Positions 1 through 5,935 of a stretch of DNA of 6,012 nt are shown in pieces (position 1 is the stretch's first letter; every line of letters begins with the position of its first letter). Below the pieces are notes generated by a model. The model saw only the letters and a program-made list of their open reading frames with translations, was not told the origin of the DNA and did no database searches. The DNA comes from Bacteroidales bacterium UBA6244 (GTDB taxonomy: Bacteria > Bacteroidota > Bacteroidia > Bacteroidales > F082): the NCBI GenBank assembly GCA_002440885.1, contig DJVY01000054.1, positions 1-6,012 of the forward strand. The letters run 5' to 3'. Both the position numbers and the translations under genes were made by a program.

Positions 1-1159
1 GAATGTCGGCTGTGGCTGAAACGACTTGCTCTTGCTTGTTCAGGGCATTTTCAACGGATGCTTTGCAGTGGTTACAGGTCATGCCTTCGACCGAAAATTT
101 AATAAAATTGGTTTGCGGAGTGTTCATGGTTTTTTTGGTGTTTTTGAAACGCGGTAGCCATTTTGTGAGGTAACTATAGGCGATAAGCAGGGTCATGATG
201 ATGGCTGAACCGACTGAAAGCCAATTTGGTAAAATTTCATGTTCATGTGTTGCGGAGTGGGAGAGGATGACATTAAACCAGGAAGCCGGCAGGGCGTAGT
301 CGATGATTAGTCCGAACAGCAGTGCTCCAAAAACAAGCGTGCCGACGTAGATGGCTAGTGTTTTACGCCCCAGACTTTGTCCTATTACCGTCATGGTGGC
401 GGCGTTGGTAGCTGGTCCGGCCATGAGAAACACCAGCATGGCACCGGGAGATAAGCCTTTGAGCAACAGCACCGCCGCGATAGGCACAGAGGCTGTGGCG
501 CACACATAAAGCGGAATAGAGACGGCCAGGATGAGCAACATGCCTGCAAATCCGCTAAGCGCATATTCCTTAAAAAAATCGTCAGGGATGAGCACAGTGA
601 TGAGGGCGGCCAGTAAAAGTCCGATGACTAACCACTTGGCGATGTCGTTAACCATTTCCACAAAGGAGTATTGCAACAGGGCTTTGACGCTGAATTTTTG
701 TTTAGCGGCGGATTCTGATAGCGGCGTTGGGTTGACTTTCGGCTTTGATTTCCCGGCTCTGTTGGTCAGCAATCCGCCTAAAACTCCGGAAAACATAGCT
801 GCAACAGGCCTGATGAGTGCGAAGGGGAGTCCTAACATAGAATAGGTGACCAACAGCGAGTCGATGCCTGTTTGCGGTGTGGAGATTAAAAAGGAAACGG
901 AAGCCCCTTTGGAAGCTCCATTTTTATGCAGTGAGATGCCTGCCGGAAGCACTCCGCACGAACACAAAGGCAAAGGAATGCCCAGGAGACTGGCGTTGGT
1001 AACTGATTGCAGGTTGCTCTTTCCCATGTATCTGGTGAGCATCCCGGGAGGTAAGGCCACCTTCAGCAATCCGGAAATTAAAAACCCGAACAAGAGGTAT
1101 GGAGCCATCTCTGTGGTGAGTGTGATCAGTGCGTTCAGGTAGTTGGTGATGTATACCAT
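1..1159 (-). CDS. SO_0444-type Cu/Zn efflux permease with C-terminal HMA domain (partial, 3' end off left edge)
   Basis: Inner-membrane permease of the DUF318/ArsP-like superfamily, best matching the SO_0444-type copper/zinc efflux transporters; it probably exports soft metal ions from the cytoplasm. I translated the minus strand from ATG 1159 and found 386 codons open to the window edge. There are about eight hydrophobic segments. Two pseudo-repeated core motifs are visible: PLPLCSCGVLPAG (residues 62-74) followed by STPQTG (93-98), and PLYVCATASVP (216-226) followed by GPATNAAT (248-255). C66, C68 and C220 are candidate metal ligands. A loop at 301-307 has three histidines (HSATHEH). After a basic linker (334-344) comes a heavy-metal-associated fold with the motif GMTCNHC (359-365), whose C362 and C365 are the metal-binding pair. 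The HMA domain begins near M345 in the same frame with no intervening stop, so this is a fusion and not two genes. About 30 residues of the domain are probably missing beyond the edge. Family membership is secure; the exact metal is inferred. Confidence 0.9.
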   Translation of the reverse strand, partial: MVYITNYLNALITLTTEMAPYLLFGFLISGLLKVALPPGMLTRYMGKSNLQSVTNASLLGIPLPLCSCGVLPAGISLHKNGASKGASVSFLISTPQTGIDSLLVTYSMLGLPFALIRPVAAMFSGVLGGLLTNRAGKSKPKVNPTPLSESAAKQKFSVKALLQYSFVEMVNDIAKWLVIGLLLAALITVLIPDDFFKEYALSGFAGMLLILAVSIPLYVCATASVPIAAVLLLKGLSPGAMLVFLMAGPATNAATMTVIGQSLGRKTLAIYVGTLVFGALLFGLIIDYALPASWFNVILSHSATHEHEILPNWLSVGSAIIMTLLIAYSYLTKWLPRFKNTKKTMNTPQTNFIKFSVEGMTCNHCKASVENALNKQEQVVSATADI

Positions 1160-1185
1160 GGTTGAAATTCCTTTGCTTATCGCGA

Positions 1186-1193
1186 CAAAAGTA
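1186..1193 (-). promoter_or_regulatory. Bacteroidota -7 element upstream of the efflux permease
   Basis: The minus strand reads TACTTTTG, a full match to the Bacteroidota sigma-ABfr -7 consensus TAnnTTTG, ending 26 nt before the permease ATG. No good -33 TTTG is visible. The predicted leader is about 20 nt. I see no obvious metal-responsive operator dyad here. Confidence 0.55.
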
Positions 1194-1230
1194 ACCAATG
1201 GAATTCAGGAAAGTAAGTGAAATACCGATT

Positions 1231-1752
1231 TTAAGTGTTTTTTAACACAAGCTTCGGGCAAATATGCTTTTGCGCCAGGGCCATAGCGTCGATTCCATGA
1301 TCTGCCGGCAGGATGATGGCCTGCTCAACAGGGTGTTTGTGGCAGTATTCCAGATGACTGTTCCAGATGTGTTCAACGTACCAAGCCGGTTCTTTACCCC
1401 AACGTATGTCCTTGTTTTTTCGTTCAAGAAATGTTTCTTTCTTCAGTGTCAGGAAAAGTTTTAAATCCATCAAGGCATTGAGTTCAGGATCGTGAAAGGC
1501 AAAAATGCCTTCGAGAATAACAAAGGGAACAGTTCCGATATGCCTGAGGGCTTCTTCCCGGTAGCGGGTAAAGTCGATCGACTGTGGGATTTCCCAGTCG
1601 GCATGTCCGTGAATTTTAGGCAGGATTGAGGTTGGAAAGGCGTAGTCATCCTGACATAAGCTGACAACCCGGGCGTGGTTAAACGCTGATTTAAGATTTC
1701 GGGCCAGTGTAGATTTCCCGGCGTTACTTACTCCTCCAATTCCAATTACCAT
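1231..1752 (-). CDS. P-loop nucleoside kinase, uridine kinase / nicotinamide riboside kinase-like
   Basis: Small cytoplasmic kinase (173 aa) expected to transfer phosphate from ATP to a nucleoside such as uridine/cytidine or nicotinamide riboside. Residues 7-15 (GVSNAGKST) form the Walker A P-loop. D35-D36-Y37 corresponds to the catalytic Asp region (QDDFF in human NRK1). W53-E54 falls where family members have an aromatic residue followed by an acidic one that contact the base and ribose. VILEGIFAF (78-86) matches the Walker B-like ILIIEGFLLF segment of NRK1. R111, K114 and R117 lie in the expected lid region. The length fits a single-domain NRK1-type enzyme (about 200 aa) and is shorter than bacterial Udk (about 210 aa). 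By eye it resembles NRK1 more than Udk, but substrate cannot be assigned from sequence. The start is supported by the Walker A motif beginning a few residues in, and by a -7 element 21 nt upstream. The gene lies 71 bp before the permease on the same strand, with no obvious functional link. Confidence 0.85.
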   Translation of the reverse strand: MVIGIGGVSNAGKSTLARNLKSAFNHARVVSLCQDDYAFPTSILPKIHGHADWEIPQSIDFTRYREEALRHIGTVPFVILEGIFAFHDPELNALMDLKLFLTLKKETFLERKNKDIRWGKEPAWYVEHIWNSHLEYCHKHPVEQAIILPADHGIDAMALAQKHICPKLVLKNT

Positions 1753-1773
1753 GTGGTGTTTTTAAAATCCGCG

Positions 1774-1781
1774 CAAAAATA
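1774..1781 (-). promoter_or_regulatory. Bacteroidota -7 element upstream of the small kinase
   Basis: The minus strand reads TATTTTTG, a full match to TAnnTTTG, 21 nt before the kinase ATG and inside the 38-bp gap after the lipoprotein stop codon. It suggests that the kinase can be transcribed independently of the lipoprotein gene. The -33 box is weak or absent. Confidence 0.5.
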
Positions 1782-1790
1782 CATTTAATT

Positions 1791-3269
1791 TCAACGAAAC
1801 CTGACTTGTCCGGGCATAAACTGGTAGGCTCCTGCATCGGGGTTATTGAGTCTGGAGTTGTTTAGCAGGTCGAAAGGTGATTCCAGTGCGATAGCCGGAT
1901 CTCCTTTGTTTATGGCCGGCGACAGCGTGTCGAGGCGGTAATCGTTTGCCGAAACGTTGAAAAAGAGCGGATCTTCGTTTTTTATGATAGCATTAAAGTA
2001 GGCGGGATCATCCATTTTAAGGGAGGTTTTCACCAACGTGTGACTTAAAAAGTATAATGAGTCGGCGTTGCCGTTCATGTCGGTAAGGAATTCCTCTTTG
2101 TTAGCTCCATAGATGATGCTGTTGGCCAGATTGAAGTTTATGGGAAATGCAACCGGTTTGTCGAGCGAGTCGAGGAGGTAGTTGTTGATTAAAACCGCCG
2201 GGTTGTTGCGTGCCGAGTACGGCCAGAAATTGGCGAAGGTGCTGTGTACAAAGCTATGTTCCCCACCGCCCAGCAAAGCCATGCAGTAACCACCGCAGTT
2301 GGCCAAAACGAGGTTGTCGGCTGTGATGTTGTAAACCCGTGAAAACAAACCGTAGCCGTTCATGTTGGTGATTACCACGTTGTGCAGTTTAACCCGGTTT
2401 TCGGCAAAGCGCAGGAAGGATTCGCTTTGTATGCCGATAAATCCGTTTTTGATCACCGCGTTTTCGATGAGGTGGTCTGTGCCCGGACGGCTCTCCATCA
2501 GCCAGATACGATCCCATTGTCCGGGTAATTCGGCATAGTCCTGTTCCAAACGGTCGCCCTGAAAAGTAACCGGGTTGCCAAATTCCCCCTTTACCTGTAA
2601 TTGGCTGTCGGAATAAGCCCACAGTCCACTGCCCTCGTGAAAGTGTATGTTTACACCCTGCTCAATGATCAATGTGCCGTAGGAGTTTATTACCGCGTAA
2701 CCATATATAACATAGGGGCGGTCGTTAGTCCAGGTGACAGTTTCCAGACTGTCGGCCACAATTTTGAACTTCGGAAAACCTGTGATATAGGTGTCGGCGA
2801 TGATGTAGTGGGCATCTTGTCCCCAGGCCACCAGTTTTATCTTTTGTTCGTTTCCGTTGGTATAAAAGACCAGGTCATCTTCCACCACATAGGGGCTATT
2901 TTGGTCTTGTGGATTGATGGTCACCCGCACAAATACATATAAGCTATCCTGGCTGTTGATCTCGATATCAGAAAAAGAATCGCCAGACTCACCATCCACG
3001 TTGATGCGGTAGGGAGAATCGACACCTCCTGATAGCGAGACATGGCTGATATTTAGCTTTTTGTCGGATTTATTGTAAATCATGAGCCTTTTGGTGGTGC
3101 TTCCAAGGGTGGTAAAAACCGTATCGAAGACCACAGAATCAGTCGAAAAACTCAACTTCAACGAGCTGTCGGTGCTGATTGCGTCCTGCTTTTTACAGGA
3201 AAAAGAGAAAAGCATTCCGCCCACCACGGCGAAAAGTAAAAATATTCTGACCAGAAATGATAACCTCAT
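1791..3269 (-). CDS. Parallel beta-helix lipoprotein
   Basis: Predicted surface or periplasmic lipoprotein of 492 aa, function unknown. The N-terminus has basic residues (R2, R8), a hydrophobic stretch (9-23) and a lipidation-type cysteine at C25 (FSFSC, followed by KKQD). The -3 residue is Ser rather than Leu, so the lipobox is loose, as is common in Bacteroidota. Residues about 38-150 look like an Ig-like beta-sandwich that ends in KLVAWGQD. From about 155 to 445 there are short beta-rich rungs with hydrophobic/Asn alternation (for example residues 266-281 and 294-309), typical of right-handed parallel beta-helix proteins of the pectate-lyase/NosD type. The C-terminal part (433-482) has the DPLF, NDYRL, SPAINKGD and DAGAYQ motifs characteristic of the end of many such secreted beta-helix proteins. 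No catalytic residues of a known polysaccharide lyase could be pinned down, so an enzyme activity is not claimed. It could bind or cleave polysaccharide, or be structural. No SusC/SusD or glycosidase gene lies in the window. Confidence 0.82.
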   Translation of the reverse strand: MRLSFLVRIFLLFAVVGGMLFSFSCKKQDAISTDSSLKLSFSTDSVVFDTVFTTLGSTTKRLMIYNKSDKKLNISHVSLSGGVDSPYRINVDGESGDSFSDIEINSQDSLYVFVRVTINPQDQNSPYVVEDDLVFYTNGNEQKIKLVAWGQDAHYIIADTYITGFPKFKIVADSLETVTWTNDRPYVIYGYAVINSYGTLIIEQGVNIHFHEGSGLWAYSDSQLQVKGEFGNPVTFQGDRLEQDYAELPGQWDRIWLMESRPGTDHLIENAVIKNGFIGIQSESFLRFAENRVKLHNVVITNMNGYGLFSRVYNITADNLVLANCGGYCMALLGGGEHSFVHSTFANFWPYSARNNPAVLINNYLLDSLDKPVAFPINFNLANSIIYGANKEEFLTDMNGNADSLYFLSHTLVKTSLKMDDPAYFNAIIKNEDPLFFNVSANDYRLDTLSPAINKGDPAIALESPFDLLNNSRLNNPDAGAYQFMPGQVRFR

Positions 3270-3289
3270 AATTGCTATTAATAAAGGTG

Positions 3290-3297
3290 CAAAGATA
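3290..3297 (-). promoter_or_regulatory. Bacteroidota -7 element upstream of the beta-helix lipoprotein
   Basis: The minus strand reads TATCTTTG, a full TAnnTTTG match, ending 20 nt before the lipoprotein ATG. This agrees with the start chosen for that gene. No TTTG occurs at the expected -33 position; a TTTTG lies only about 10 nt upstream. Confidence 0.6.
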
Positions 3298-3385
3298 CAT
3301 CAATACACAAAATGGGGCGACTGTTTCGTGTGTTGCGGTTAAAAGCTGCTAATTCTTTTTTTGAAGTGCGATTGTTCCTTCTGTG

Positions 3386-3471
3386 TACCTTCGTGACTTC
3401 TTTGTGTCCTTTGTGACATAGTTATTACACAAAGTTTCACAAAGGATTCACAAAGTTTCACAAAAAAGGTA
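3386..3471. repeat. Imperfect palindromic intergenic repeat of CTTTGTG / CACAAAG units
   Basis: This lies in the gene-free divergent region 3270-3619. The left arm 3400-3416 (CTTTGTGTCCTTTGTGA) pairs with 3437-3455, leaving a 2-nt bulge and a loop of about 20 nt. Pairing resumes with small bulges between 3386-3396 (TACCTTCGTGA) and 3458-3471. The right arm contains two exact 16-nt direct copies, detailed in a separate entry. The rest of the region holds the two outward promoters and AT-rich sequence with no ORF that looks real. TTCGTG/CTTTGTG-type units of this kind occur in intergenic DNA of many Bacteroidota genomes, so a dispersed repeat is the likeliest reading. It could also act as a transcribed hairpin, but neither divergent gene ends here, so it is not a terminator of a neighbouring gene. 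Confidence 0.7.
3428..3464. repeat. Two exact 16-nt direct repeats with a 5-nt spacer
   Basis: CACAAAGTTTCACAAA occurs exactly at 3428-3443 and again at 3449-3464, giving a 21-bp period. Each copy itself contains two CACAAA units. The pair forms the right half of the larger imperfect palindrome. With only two copies and a 5-nt spacer it is not a CRISPR array. A 21-bp period places both copies on the same face of the helix, so a tandem protein-binding site is possible but unproven. Confidence 0.75.
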
Positions 3472-3584
3472 TCAAACGAATGATCAATTAAATTTATAGC
3501 ACATCAAAAAAAGAATTAACCATAAAAGCGGCAACACTTTATAGAATCGCACTATGCAGATACGCTATTCAGGCATTATTATTG

Positions 3585-3592
3585 TATTTTTG
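3585..3592 (+). promoter_or_regulatory. Bacteroidota -7 element upstream of the beta-barrel protein; decides its start
   Basis: TATTTTTG matches TAnnTTTG and ends 27 nt before ATG 3620. It lies downstream of the alternative in-frame ATG at 3554, so a transcript begun here (near 3599) could use only the 3620 start. Confidence 0.55.
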
Positions 3593-3619
3593 TCTGCATA
3601 TTTTGAAGAAATCACGGAC

Positions 3620-4192
3620 ATGAAAACAATACTAAAATATTTAATGGCCATTGTTTTGGTCGGATTAGCCTGTCAGACTTTGAATGCACAGTACATGAAT
3701 CTGGCTCCTACGCAAAAGGTGGAAGTGAAGCCACAGCGCTGGTTTGTTGGCGGAATGATAGGAGGCAGTTTTTCGAGTTACGGCGGCAGTTTTGAGATTG
3801 CCCCCATCGTGGGTTACAAAATCACCCCTGAATTTCACGTGGGTACGCGGATCACTTACATATACAGCAGTTATAAAGACTATGGTGGCCAACGGTATAA
3901 TCTGCACGACTATGGTGCGAGTTTGTTTGGACGGTATTTGTTTTATAAGTTCGCTTTTGCCCAGGTAGAGTACGAAGCTTTGAGTCTGGAAGTGCCTGCC
4001 TATGCTGTTCCTGTTGGTGAGAATACCCGGAAGTTACTGAATAGTCTGTTTGTTGGAGGAGGGATTGTGCAGCCGATGGGCGGACGCGGGTTTGCTACCA
4101 TAGCTGTTCTATTCAACTTGCTGGAGACTGAATACAGCAATTATGTTTATTCCAATCCCATCATCCGCATTGGCTTTGGAGTTGGTTTTTAA
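3620..4192 (+). CDS. Small outer-membrane beta-barrel protein
   Basis: Exported protein of 190 aa, probably an eight-stranded outer-membrane beta-barrel; specific function unknown. The frame is open from ATG 3554, but I chose ATG 3620. It starts directly with a signal peptide (MKTILKYL, then a hydrophobic core at residues 8-17) and has a good signal peptidase I site after LNA (A23, before Q24). C18 lacks a convincing lipobox, with Gly at -3. The mature part has alternating polar and hydrophobic/aromatic strands rich in Gly and Tyr, for example around residues 43-53, 66-83 and 95-111. It ends in IRIGFGVGF with a C-terminal Phe, as expected of a BAM beta-signal. No OmpA-like peptidoglycan-binding domain follows the barrel. 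It is transcribed divergently from the lipoprotein gene and lies 91 bp upstream of the TRIC-like gene, with which it may be co-transcribed. Confidence 0.8.
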   Translation: MKTILKYLMAIVLVGLACQTLNAQYMNLAPTQKVEVKPQRWFVGGMIGGSFSSYGGSFEIAPIVGYKITPEFHVGTRITYIYSSYKDYGGQRYNLHDYGASLFGRYLFYKFAFAQVEYEALSLEVPAYAVPVGENTRKLLNSLFVGGGIVQPMGGRGFATIAVLFNLLETEYSNYVYSNPIIRIGFGVGF

Positions 4193-4283
4193 TGTGTTCA
4201 CAAAAGCCAACGCCAGCTCAACAGGTATAGAGGGAAGGGGTTTTTCTTCTCGTTTTTAATGGTGGTCAAAACAACACGGTTAC

Positions 4284-4910
4284 ATGGATGAAATTCTGAA
4301 CTACATAAGCATCTTGGGTGCGTTTGCTTTCGCCATTTCGGGAGCACTTACCGCCATGAACAATAAATTTGATCCGTTTGGAGTGCTGATCATTGCCTTT
4401 GTGACTGCAGTGGGAGGCGGAACCATGCGTGACATCCTGGTGGAGGGAAAGCCTGTGTTTTGGCTATATGAGCCGGCCTACATTTATTTTATTGTGGCCG
4501 GAACAGTCTTTGCGATTGTATTCAGGGCAAAGCTTAATTTGATGCTCAAGCCCCTTTTCTTTTTTGATACCGTAGGATTGGCACTTTATACTGTGATCGG
4601 CGTTCAGGTTGGACTGGCTTACGATCTGAATTATATCAACTGCATCATTCTAGGAACGTTAACCGGAGCTTTTGGCGGGGTAATACGCGACATCCTGGTA
4701 AACGAAGTGCCGGTTATTTTTAAAAAGGAGATTTATGCTACGGTGAGCATACTGGGTGGCGCGCTTTATCTGTTTATCGACAGGTTTTGGTGGAGTCACC
4801 CGGCCATGCAGTTCATCCCGATCCTGTTTATTATCGTACTCCGTTTGTTGATCGTGCATTACAAAGTTGCCTTTCCAACGCTTTATAAAGGAGATAAACC
4901 TAAGGCGTAG
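4284..4910 (+). CDS. TRIC / UPF0126 family seven-helix membrane protein
   Basis: Inner-membrane protein of 208 aa of the UPF0126 family (E. coli YicG/YadS relatives), the prokaryotic counterparts of trimeric intracellular cation channels; some members have been linked to glycine transport, so the permeant here is uncertain. Two tandem homologous halves are visible: residues about 8-80 with GGGTMRDIL (44-52), and about 94-166 with GGVIRDIL (131-138). These glycine-rich kinks followed by Arg-Asp are the family signature. D95-T-V-G starts the second half, and KEIYATVSILGG (148-159) follows it. A seventh hydrophobic helix (about 177-191) ends in a short basic tail. The length is typical (200-215 aa). 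The start is set by the first TM segment beginning within ten residues; the upstream ATG at 4259 is out of frame. No TAnnTTTG element occurs in the 91-bp gap, so transcription probably comes from the upstream beta-barrel gene. The pair shares no evident function. Confidence 0.92.
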   Translation: MDEILNYISILGAFAFAISGALTAMNNKFDPFGVLIIAFVTAVGGGTMRDILVEGKPVFWLYEPAYIYFIVAGTVFAIVFRAKLNLMLKPLFFFDTVGLALYTVIGVQVGLAYDLNYINCIILGTLTGAFGGVIRDILVNEVPVIFKKEIYATVSILGGALYLFIDRFWWSHPAMQFIPILFIIVLRLLIVHYKVAFPTLYKGDKPKA

Positions 4911-4953
4911 TTTATGCGTATCAACTTGGCATCCATTGTTTTAAAAACAGAAA

Positions 4954-4978
4954 AGGCAAATCCAAAAGGGATTTGCCT
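4954..4978. terminator. Bidirectional intrinsic terminator between convergent genes
   Basis: A perfect 10-bp stem, AGGCAAATCC (4954-4963) with GGATTTGCCT (4969-4978), has a 5-nt loop. On the minus strand it is followed by a T-rich run (TTTTCTGTTTTTAAAAC), and on the plus strand by GATTTCTTT. It lies 44 nt past the stop of the TRIC-like gene and 26 nt past the stop of the nucleotidyltransferase, so it can serve both. The T-tract is better on the minus-strand side. Confidence 0.88.
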
Positions 4979-5003
4979 GATTTCTTTAAACTGATCTGGG
5001 TGA

Positions 5004-5903
5004 TTACACCCAAAGGTTTTTCGGATAATGTCCTGCTTCCACCAGTTGCGCCACCTTGTCGATGGTCACGGCTTTGTCTTCCTGGTAAGTAACGCCGAAC
5101 CACTGGTCGTTGCTGGTAAGTGTCCGCAAACTGGCTTCGTTGCTTTTTATCAGGTTGTTAGCCACTGTAGGGATATAAAACTCAGCTTTAAGCTGCTGTG
5201 CGTTATCGCGGATAAACTGGATGAAGTCGCGTTTAAGCTGACTAAAAAACAAGGGAGTAAAGCCCCAGAAATTCATTGAAACGATGTCCTCATCGTTCAG
5301 CGGTTTTTCTTCGTTGTTATCCTCGAACACGATTTGATTTTCTTTCCTGAAGATGCTGGTACGTTCCACCACGTCGGTAAGGTAGCCATTTTGGCTTTGG
5401 CAAATGCCACGGCTCACGCTGCCGTTTTCCGACAAGGTATTAGCGAGTTTGTAGCCCACCAGAGCATATTCATTGGGTTTTCTTTCCGGGTTGGTCAGGA
5501 AGTTGGCTAACACAGAAAAGGCTTCTTTGCCGTAGAAATCATCGGCATTGATCACGGCGAAGGGCTCCTTCACATACTCTTCGGCCACCAGCACGGCATG
5601 ACCTGTTCCCCAGGGTTTTACCCTTTCGGGGTTATAGGATATGCCTTCGGGGATATTGTGCAGTTCCTGAAGAATGTAGGTTGTTTGGATTTTGTTTTTG
5701 AGGCGGGGTTCGTAAATTTCTCTGAAATCGTCGATTATCCGCGGATTGAGCACAAACACAACTTTTCCAAAACCGGCTCTGATGGCATCAAAAACCGAGT
5801 AATCAATAATGCTTTCACCCGACGGGCCGATTTTGTCCATCTGCTTCACGCCTCCGTAACGGCTGCCAATGCCGGCAGCAAGTATCACAAGTGTTGGTTT
5901 CAT
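5004..5903 (-). CDS. Sugar-phosphate nucleotidyltransferase family protein
   Basis: Cytoplasmic enzyme of 299 aa with a Rossmann-like NTP-transferase fold, expected to form a nucleotide sugar from NTP and a sugar 1-phosphate. The signature loop LAAGIGSRYGG (residues 8-18) is followed by K20, as in GlmU/RmlA/GalU-type pyrophosphorylases. KPWGTGHAV (96-104) corresponds to the base/substrate loop (GTA/GTG motif). INADDFYG (118-125) supplies the acidic metal-binding residues D121 and D122. GSVSRGI (161-167) and NFWGFTP (211-217) fit the sugar-binding half, and the end (W258-F259-G260 with the following residues) is the typical WFGVTY tail. There is no C-terminal hexapeptide-repeat domain, so it is not a GlmU-type bifunctional enzyme. 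The sugar and base cannot be assigned. Bacteroidota often place such enzymes beside a phosphotransferase-like kinase; that partner is not identifiable here because the right edge cuts off the upstream region. It converges with the TRIC-like gene across the shared terminator. Confidence 0.9.
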   Translation of the reverse strand: MKPTLVILAAGIGSRYGGVKQMDKIGPSGESIIDYSVFDAIRAGFGKVVFVLNPRIIDDFREIYEPRLKNKIQTTYILQELHNIPEGISYNPERVKPWGTGHAVLVAEEYVKEPFAVINADDFYGKEAFSVLANFLTNPERKPNEYALVGYKLANTLSENGSVSRGICQSQNGYLTDVVERTSIFRKENQIVFEDNNEEKPLNDEDIVSMNFWGFTPLFFSQLKRDFIQFIRDNAQQLKAEFYIPTVANNLIKSNEASLRTLTSNDQWFGVTYQEDKAVTIDKVAQLVEAGHYPKNLWV

Positions 5904-5926
5904 GTTTTATACAATGATTTAGGGTG

Positions 5927-5934
5927 CGAAATTA
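5927..5934 (-). promoter_or_regulatory. Weak -7-like element upstream of the nucleotidyltransferase
   Basis: The minus strand reads TAATTTCG, one mismatch from TAnnTTTG, 23 nt before the ATG. The spacing matches the other promoters in the window, but the match is imperfect and the gene may instead be co-transcribed with whatever lies beyond the right edge. Confidence 0.3.
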
Positions 5935-5935
5935 C

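Larger units (their letters stand above)
3351..3517. repeat. Possible 167-bp element bounded by 12-nt inverted repeats
   Basis: AATTCTTTTTTT at 3351-3362 is matched exactly in inverted orientation by 3506-3517, and these bracket the palindromic core at 3386-3471. Slightly farther out, GTGTTGC (3330-3336) is inverted at 3531-3537. This nested symmetry resembles a small non-autonomous element, but the 12-mers contain a T run and no target-site duplication is visible. Low confidence. Confidence 0.25.

Noticed and set aside
531..1142. Two plus-strand open frames of about 100 codons each
   Set aside because: They are antisense to the efflux permease, whose continuous minus-strand frame has clear family motifs; the plus-strand translations resemble nothing.
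1235..1248. Hairpin GTGTT-TTTT-AACAC at the end of the kinase gene as a terminator
   Set aside because: The stem has 5 bp and is AT-rich, overlaps the end of the coding region, and is not followed by a T-tract on the minus strand.
2601..2942. Plus-strand open frame of 113 codons
   Set aside because: It lies wholly within the beta-helix lipoprotein on the other strand and has no recognisable domain or promoter.
3428..3464. Short CRISPR-like array
   Set aside because: There are only two 16-nt copies with a 5-nt spacer, with more of the same units in inverted orientation; no cas genes are nearby.
4193..4283. Separate promoter for the TRIC-like gene
   Set aside because: No TAnnTTTG-like sequence is present in the gap; the AT-rich part at 4241-4260 does not match.
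4998..5011. Hairpin GGGTG-ATTA-CACCC over the nucleotidyltransferase stop codon
   Set aside because: It is a 5-bp stem with no T-tract; the stronger 10-bp hairpin at 4954-4978 explains termination.
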